From Gluconacetobacter tumulicola (GTDB taxonomy: Bacteria; Pseudomonadota; Alphaproteobacteria; Acetobacterales; Acetobacteraceae), in NCBI RefSeq assembly GCF_014174215.1, contig NZ_JABEQL010000005.1, positions 160,604-224,603 of the forward strand: a stretch of 64,000 bases of DNA, written 5' to 3'. Below the pieces are notes generated by a model. The model was not told the origin of the DNA. It made no database searches and saw nothing but the letters and a program-made list of their open reading frames with translations. Position numbers and translations under genes: made by a program. Shown here one piece after another: positions 60,739 to 64,000 of this stretch (within the stretch, counting starts at the first letter, position 1; each line of letters begins with the position of its first letter).

Positions 60739-63636
60739 TTACTGGAGTTCGAAGCGAATGCCGCCGCGGAAGGTCCGTCCGAGGAGGCTGCTGTAGGTGC
60801 TGTCGGCGGCGAGGCCGCTTTCGGGCACGATGACCGGACCCGCATTGGCCAGGTTGGTGACATTCAGGAAGACCTGCATGTTTCCGAAATTATTGTATTT
60901 GAGCTTGTAGGTGAAGTTCATGTCGAAATAGAAGGTGCCCTTGACATGATTGTAGTCGATCGTGGGGAAGTAGGCGTTGTAGGCGGGGCAACTGGTGGTG
61001 CATTGCACGTAGCTGTTCGAATAGTTGCCGGCGCTGATTCCGCGGGCGACGGCGGTCACGTTGAAGCGGGACGTGTCGTAGGAAGCCGAGAAACGATAGA
61101 TCCATTTCGGCGGCCCGGAGGTGATGTCACCCGCCGTATCGATAGCGGGGCTGAGGCCGGAATCGGCGACATAGCTGAGATAGTTGCTGGCCTGACCGTG
61201 CAGCGTGAAGAGTCCGTCCGCCTTGTGGAAGATACGACGGACCGGGAACTGGTATGTCGCATCGATGTCGATGCCGCTGGTCGTGATCTGGCTGAAGTTG
61301 AAGGGGCTGGCACTGAAGAGCAGGTCGCGCTGTCCCGAGGGGTCCGGGCGGAAAGCGGAGCAGAAGCTCTGATTGCCCTGGTAGCACTGATCGATGATAT
61401 CCTGCGAGTAGAACTGCTGAATGGCGTTTTTCAGCCTGGTATGGAACCAGTCTACCGAGATGGAAAGACCGGGCGCGAAGCGCGGCGTAATGACCGAACC
61501 GACCACCGTGGTATCGGCTTTTTCAGGCTTGAGCTGGCTATTGCCCGTCGTCGTTTCCAGGACGGTGTCGGTGTTTCCGGTCCAGGGGTCCAGAACGGAG
61601 GTCGTGCGCGACGTTCCGGCCTGGTACAGCTCGTTGATGTTCGGGGCGCGGATGTCACGCGATCGGGTGGCACGGAACAGGATATCCGGGACGGGCTGCC
61701 AGACGGCGCCGATTTTCCATGTCGTGACGTAGCCGGACGTGGAGTAGTCGGTGCCGCGCACCGCGCCGTTGAAGGAAAGTCCCCTGGCGAAAGGAACGTT
61801 CGTTTCGAGATAGGCTTCCTTGACATCGTAGCCGCCGAAGGTCGGCAGGAAGTTGCCGACCGACCAGCCCGACTGATATTGCGTCGGCACGTAGCCGGAT
61901 ACTCTTTCGTTCCTGTATTCGCCGCCCACGGCGACGTTCACATCGCCGGCCCAGGTGGCGAAGGGCGTCATGGACAGGTTTACGCCTGAAACGATTTCCT
62001 CGAATTTTTCATCGCGCCAGGGATTTCCCAGCGCATAGTCGATGGACGATGCCGACATCACGCCGGTGCCCAGCCAGTCGATCGGCGAGCAGCCATTGGC
62101 CGGACTGGTCAGCGTCGAACGGCATACGACCGTGCCGGCCGGTATGCCCGCCGCATTGCCCGCGGGTGCACGGACGGCATCGGTCGCGTTCGCGATCCTG
62201 GACGTGTTCATGACGTTGTAGATCTGTTCGTGCGTGCGTGTGGCGCTGTACTGGGCGTAGGCGCTCCAGGATGCGCGCTTGCCGAACATGGTGAAATTGC
62301 CTTCGCCCCCGAACGTGTAGCGCTGCACGTTCCGCCTGTTGTCGGTCCTGCGATAGGGCATGTCATGGGCCGTCGTGCCCAATGTCGCGGACGAGACCCC
62401 CTGGAGCGCGTTCGGACCCAGCGCGTCCCTCAGATAGGCATTGTCGCCCTTCAGCTTGACGGTGGTGAGATATTGCGGGCCGGCGTTATAGACATACTCG
62501 CTTTCGTTGTAGGCGCCTTCGGCATACAATGTCATCCACGGGGCCACATCGTAGCTGACGCGGCCGTAGAGGTTCTTCCGGTCGCTGCCGGGGGACAGGC
62601 CGATGTTGCGGCCATTGTCCGCCAGGGCATAATCGCCGCCGAGCGACGTAGTGGACGTCGAGTACGAGCCGTAATGATAGTGGTTAACGCTGCCGCCCTG
62701 TCCGAAATAGAGTCCCCTCAGCGAATTGGCGACCGGCCCGACCGACGCGTTGATGATGCCGCCCGGCAGGGCATTGTTGGTTCCGGCAGGGCCCCGCACG
62801 ATATAGTAGGGCTGGCCGTTGCCTGCCGCATAGGCGGGGTTGGCCATGATCCGGTTGTTGTTCTCGTTCCATGAGCGGGTCACGCTGTAGATGCCGTCCT
62901 GGCGGGCATAGTCGCCGCTCAGCAGCACATGCCCCTTGTCGTGGGCGAAGCCGAAGCCACCCGCGACCGAGGTCGAGTAGTTGGTGCCGTCGCCGTAGGT
63001 CGAGACGCCCGAATCGGCATTGACCTTCAGGCCGGTATAGGTCTTGTCGAGTACGAAGTTGGTCACGCCCGCGACGGCGTCCGAGCCATATTGCGCGGAT
63101 GCGCCGCCCGTCACGACGTCCACCCGTTTCACGAGCTGTTGCGGAAGCGTGTTGATATCGACGATGCCCGTGATGGCGGACGGTGCGGTACGCCGGCCGT
63201 CGAGCAGCACGAGCGAACGGACCGCGCCGAGGTTGCGCAGGTTGAGGGCATTGATGCCCGCCGTCCCGCCACTGAGCGCCAGGCGGGAATTCTGCGGCGT
63301 CGTGCTGCCCGCGAACTGGGGAAGCTCGTTGACGAGATCCGCGAGATTGTTGGTCGGCGACTGGTTCAGGATGTCGCTCAGCGTCAGGGTGCTGACGGGT
63401 GTCGGAGTCTTGGCATGCGCGTTGGCAATCCGGCTTCCGGTCACTGTGATCACTTCATCGTTCGCCGATTTTCCCGATATGGGCGCTTTGGATGAAGGAT
63501 TCGCGTTTCCGCTTTTCCTGGTCCTGGTGTCTTTGTTCTCCGTATCTGACACGGGCGCGGCAGAGGCCGTGTTGAGGGAAATAACGGCTGCTCCGACGAG
63601 AAGTGATAATTTACGTAGACGTCGAGTGACGATCAT
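60739..63636 (-). CDS. TonB-dependent outer membrane receptor
   Basis: A 965-residue receptor. From the ATG at 63636 (GGGAG 8 bases upstream) a signal peptide (RKLSLLVGAAVISLNTASA) is followed by a polar stretch and the TonB box-like DEVITVTGSRI. The plug domain has SDILNQSPTNNLADLVNELP, RNLGAVRSLVLLDGRRTAPS and VDVVTGGASAQYGSDAVAGV. The barrel ends in TFRGGIRFELQ with a terminal aromatic-type strand. The size and the G-A-S-A-x-Y-G-S-D-A-V-A-G motif match receptors abundant in sphingomonads and acetic acid bacteria. Ligand unknown; no adjacent uptake genes are seen. Confidence 0.94.
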   Translation of the reverse strand: MIVTRRLRKLSLLVGAAVISLNTASAAPVSDTENKDTRTRKSGNANPSSKAPISGKSANDEVITVTGSRIANAHAKTPTPVSTLTLSDILNQSPTNNLADLVNELPQFAGSTTPQNSRLALSGGTAGINALNLRNLGAVRSLVLLDGRRTAPSAITGIVDINTLPQQLVKRVDVVTGGASAQYGSDAVAGVTNFVLDKTYTGLKVNADSGVSTYGDGTNYSTSVAGGFGFAHDKGHVLLSGDYARQDGIYSVTRSWNENNNRIMANPAYAAGNGQPYYIVRGPAGTNNALPGGIINASVGPVANSLRGLYFGQGGSVNHYHYGSYSTSTTSLGGDYALADNGRNIGLSPGSDRKNLYGRVSYDVAPWMTLYAEGAYNESEYVYNAGPQYLTTVKLKGDNAYLRDALGPNALQGVSSATLGTTAHDMPYRRTDNRRNVQRYTFGGEGNFTMFGKRASWSAYAQYSATRTHEQIYNVMNTSRIANATDAVRAPAGNAAGIPAGTVVCRSTLTSPANGCSPIDWLGTGVMSASSIDYALGNPWRDEKFEEIVSGVNLSMTPFATWAGDVNVAVGGEYRNERVSGYVPTQYQSGWSVGNFLPTFGGYDVKEAYLETNVPFARGLSFNGAVRGTDYSTSGYVTTWKIGAVWQPVPDILFRATRSRDIRAPNINELYQAGTSRTTSVLDPWTGNTDTVLETTTGNSQLKPEKADTTVVGSVITPRFAPGLSISVDWFHTRLKNAIQQFYSQDIIDQCYQGNQSFCSAFRPDPSGQRDLLFSASPFNFSQITTSGIDIDATYQFPVRRIFHKADGLFTLHGQASNYLSYVADSGLSPAIDTAGDITSGPPKWIYRFSASYDTSRFNVTAVARGISAGNYSNSYVQCTTSCPAYNAYFPTIDYNHVKGTFYFDMNFTYKLKYNNFGNMQVFLNVTNLANAGPVIVPESGLAADSTYSSLLGRTFRGGIRFELQ

Positions 63637-63774
63637 AAAAATATCTCCCACACGCGCACAGCGACCGCGTACCATTTCATTGTGATTTCACATCAAATGT
63701 AAATTCGGGGATGAATTATGTCGATATCGAAATTACACGCACTCAATAACCCTGGGTTAAGGGCCTGACCGAAA
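63637..63774. promoter_or_regulatory. AT-rich upstream region of the TonB receptor
   Basis: This short region is clearly AT-richer than its surroundings (for example around 63700-63755) and should hold the receptor promoter. I see no convincing Fur box. Its right end runs into the second copy of the dispersed repeat. Confidence 0.4.
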
Positions 63775-63813
63775 ATGCGGGCTGGCGAGCGAGAGCGGCC
63801 CGAAGGGGCCGCG
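63763..63813 (+). repeat. Partial second copy of the dispersed inverted-repeat element
   Basis: GCCTGACCGAAAATGCGGGC and the following GAGCGAGAGCGGCCCGAAGG match the reverse complement of 15868-15918 at about 46 of 51 positions. Only the one terminal arm and its inner flank are present; similarity fades after the GGGCCGCG. Confidence 0.6.
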
Positions 63814-63987
63814 CCCGCCGGGCCGCGCACTTATGCCGATCGCGTGGCCGACGAGCCGTGGCTCAACGGCACCGCGCCGGAGCCGCAGGCGGCCGACCTT
63901 GCACGCGGACTGGCCTTGTATCGCCGGGTCATGGTGATGCTGGCCATCCTCATGGCCCTCATCATCCTTCTGAACGGCTTACCATGA
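63775..63987 (+). CDS. Small single-pass membrane protein, hypothetical
   Basis: A 70-residue product. The last 20 residues, VMVMLAILMALIILLNGLP, form one membrane helix, preceded by RTYADRVADEPWLNGTAPEP. The first 17 residues come from the dispersed repeat, so the true start may be the GTG in the V-A-D-E-P region near 63844. I do not recognise the family. It is divergent from the TonB receptor and close to the window edge. Confidence 0.45.
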   Translation: MRAGERERPEGAAPAGPRTYADRVADEPWLNGTAPEPQAADLARGLALYRRVMVMLAILMALIILLNGLP

Positions 63988-64000
63988 TGCACGATCAGGG

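Overview
The window reads as chromosomal DNA of a GC-rich alphaproteobacterium, most likely an acetic acid bacterium (Acetobacteraceae, Gluconacetobacter-like). Pointers are an NDUFA12 homologue followed by an MlaD-like protein and a DUF2155 protein, a eukaryotic-like NADP isocitrate dehydrogenase, a queA-tgt-queG operon, osmoregulated periplasmic glucan genes and otsBA. The genus is an inference from gene content and style, not a database match.

Left end (1-6990): the right-hand part of an integrated element with visibly lower GC than the rest. It carries a leftward oxidoreductase operon (SDR, AcuI-type MDR, second MDR running off the edge), a divergent TetR regulator with candidate operators, a MaoC-like hydratase, a scrap of IS3-family transposase and a tyrosine integrase. 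It ends at a 45-bp 3' half of tRNA-Gly(GCC), the expected attachment-site scar; the intact tRNA should lie left of the window.

7.0-15.7 kb: an amino-acid uptake and catabolism cluster (FAD-dependent D-amino-acid-dehydrogenase-like enzyme, polar amino acid ABC transporter, SDR with degenerate active site, divergent class III aminotransferase), then a translationally coupled F420-reductase-like/DOPA-dioxygenase-like pair and an RcnB-like secreted protein built from 60-bp tandem repeats.

15.7-18.5 kb: an apparently decaying locus. Amidase, LuxR-type regulator and APC permease each seem to lack an internal segment, and a 167-bp element with 19-bp inverted repeats abuts the amidase 3' end. A second partial copy of that element lies at 63.76 kb.

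18.7-31.2 kb: a sulfonate/nitrate-type ABC permease and ATPase with no binding protein, a nitroreductase, a PEBP protein, the queuosine operon queA-tgt-queG with an RHH protein, a DnaJ/TerB protein, an Mrp ATPase, OpgC with an SGNH hydrolase, and a DegP-type protease. 31.2-42.7 kb: a FUSC-like transporter, a mannitol/fructuronate dehydrogenase, GNAT, ModE-like regulator, opgG-opgH, an Ivy-type lysozyme inhibitor, YbaK and a cation/proton antiporter.

42.7-56.7 kb: DEAD-box helicase, zinc alcohol dehydrogenase with a Fur-box-like site upstream, icd, a C-terminal scrap of an AGE-family epimerase, a 55-codon membrane protein, a FemAB-like acyltransferase with RidA, a NrdJ-like protein with two NrdR-box-like sites, the NDUFA12-MlaD-DUF2155 group, otsB-otsA, dsbB and a DUF1328 protein. 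56.9-64 kb: nadE, a PBP4-type carboxypeptidase, a large TonB-dependent receptor and a short membrane protein at the edge. Apart from the tRNA-Gly remnant I see no complete tRNA, and no rRNA, CRISPR array or replication origin.
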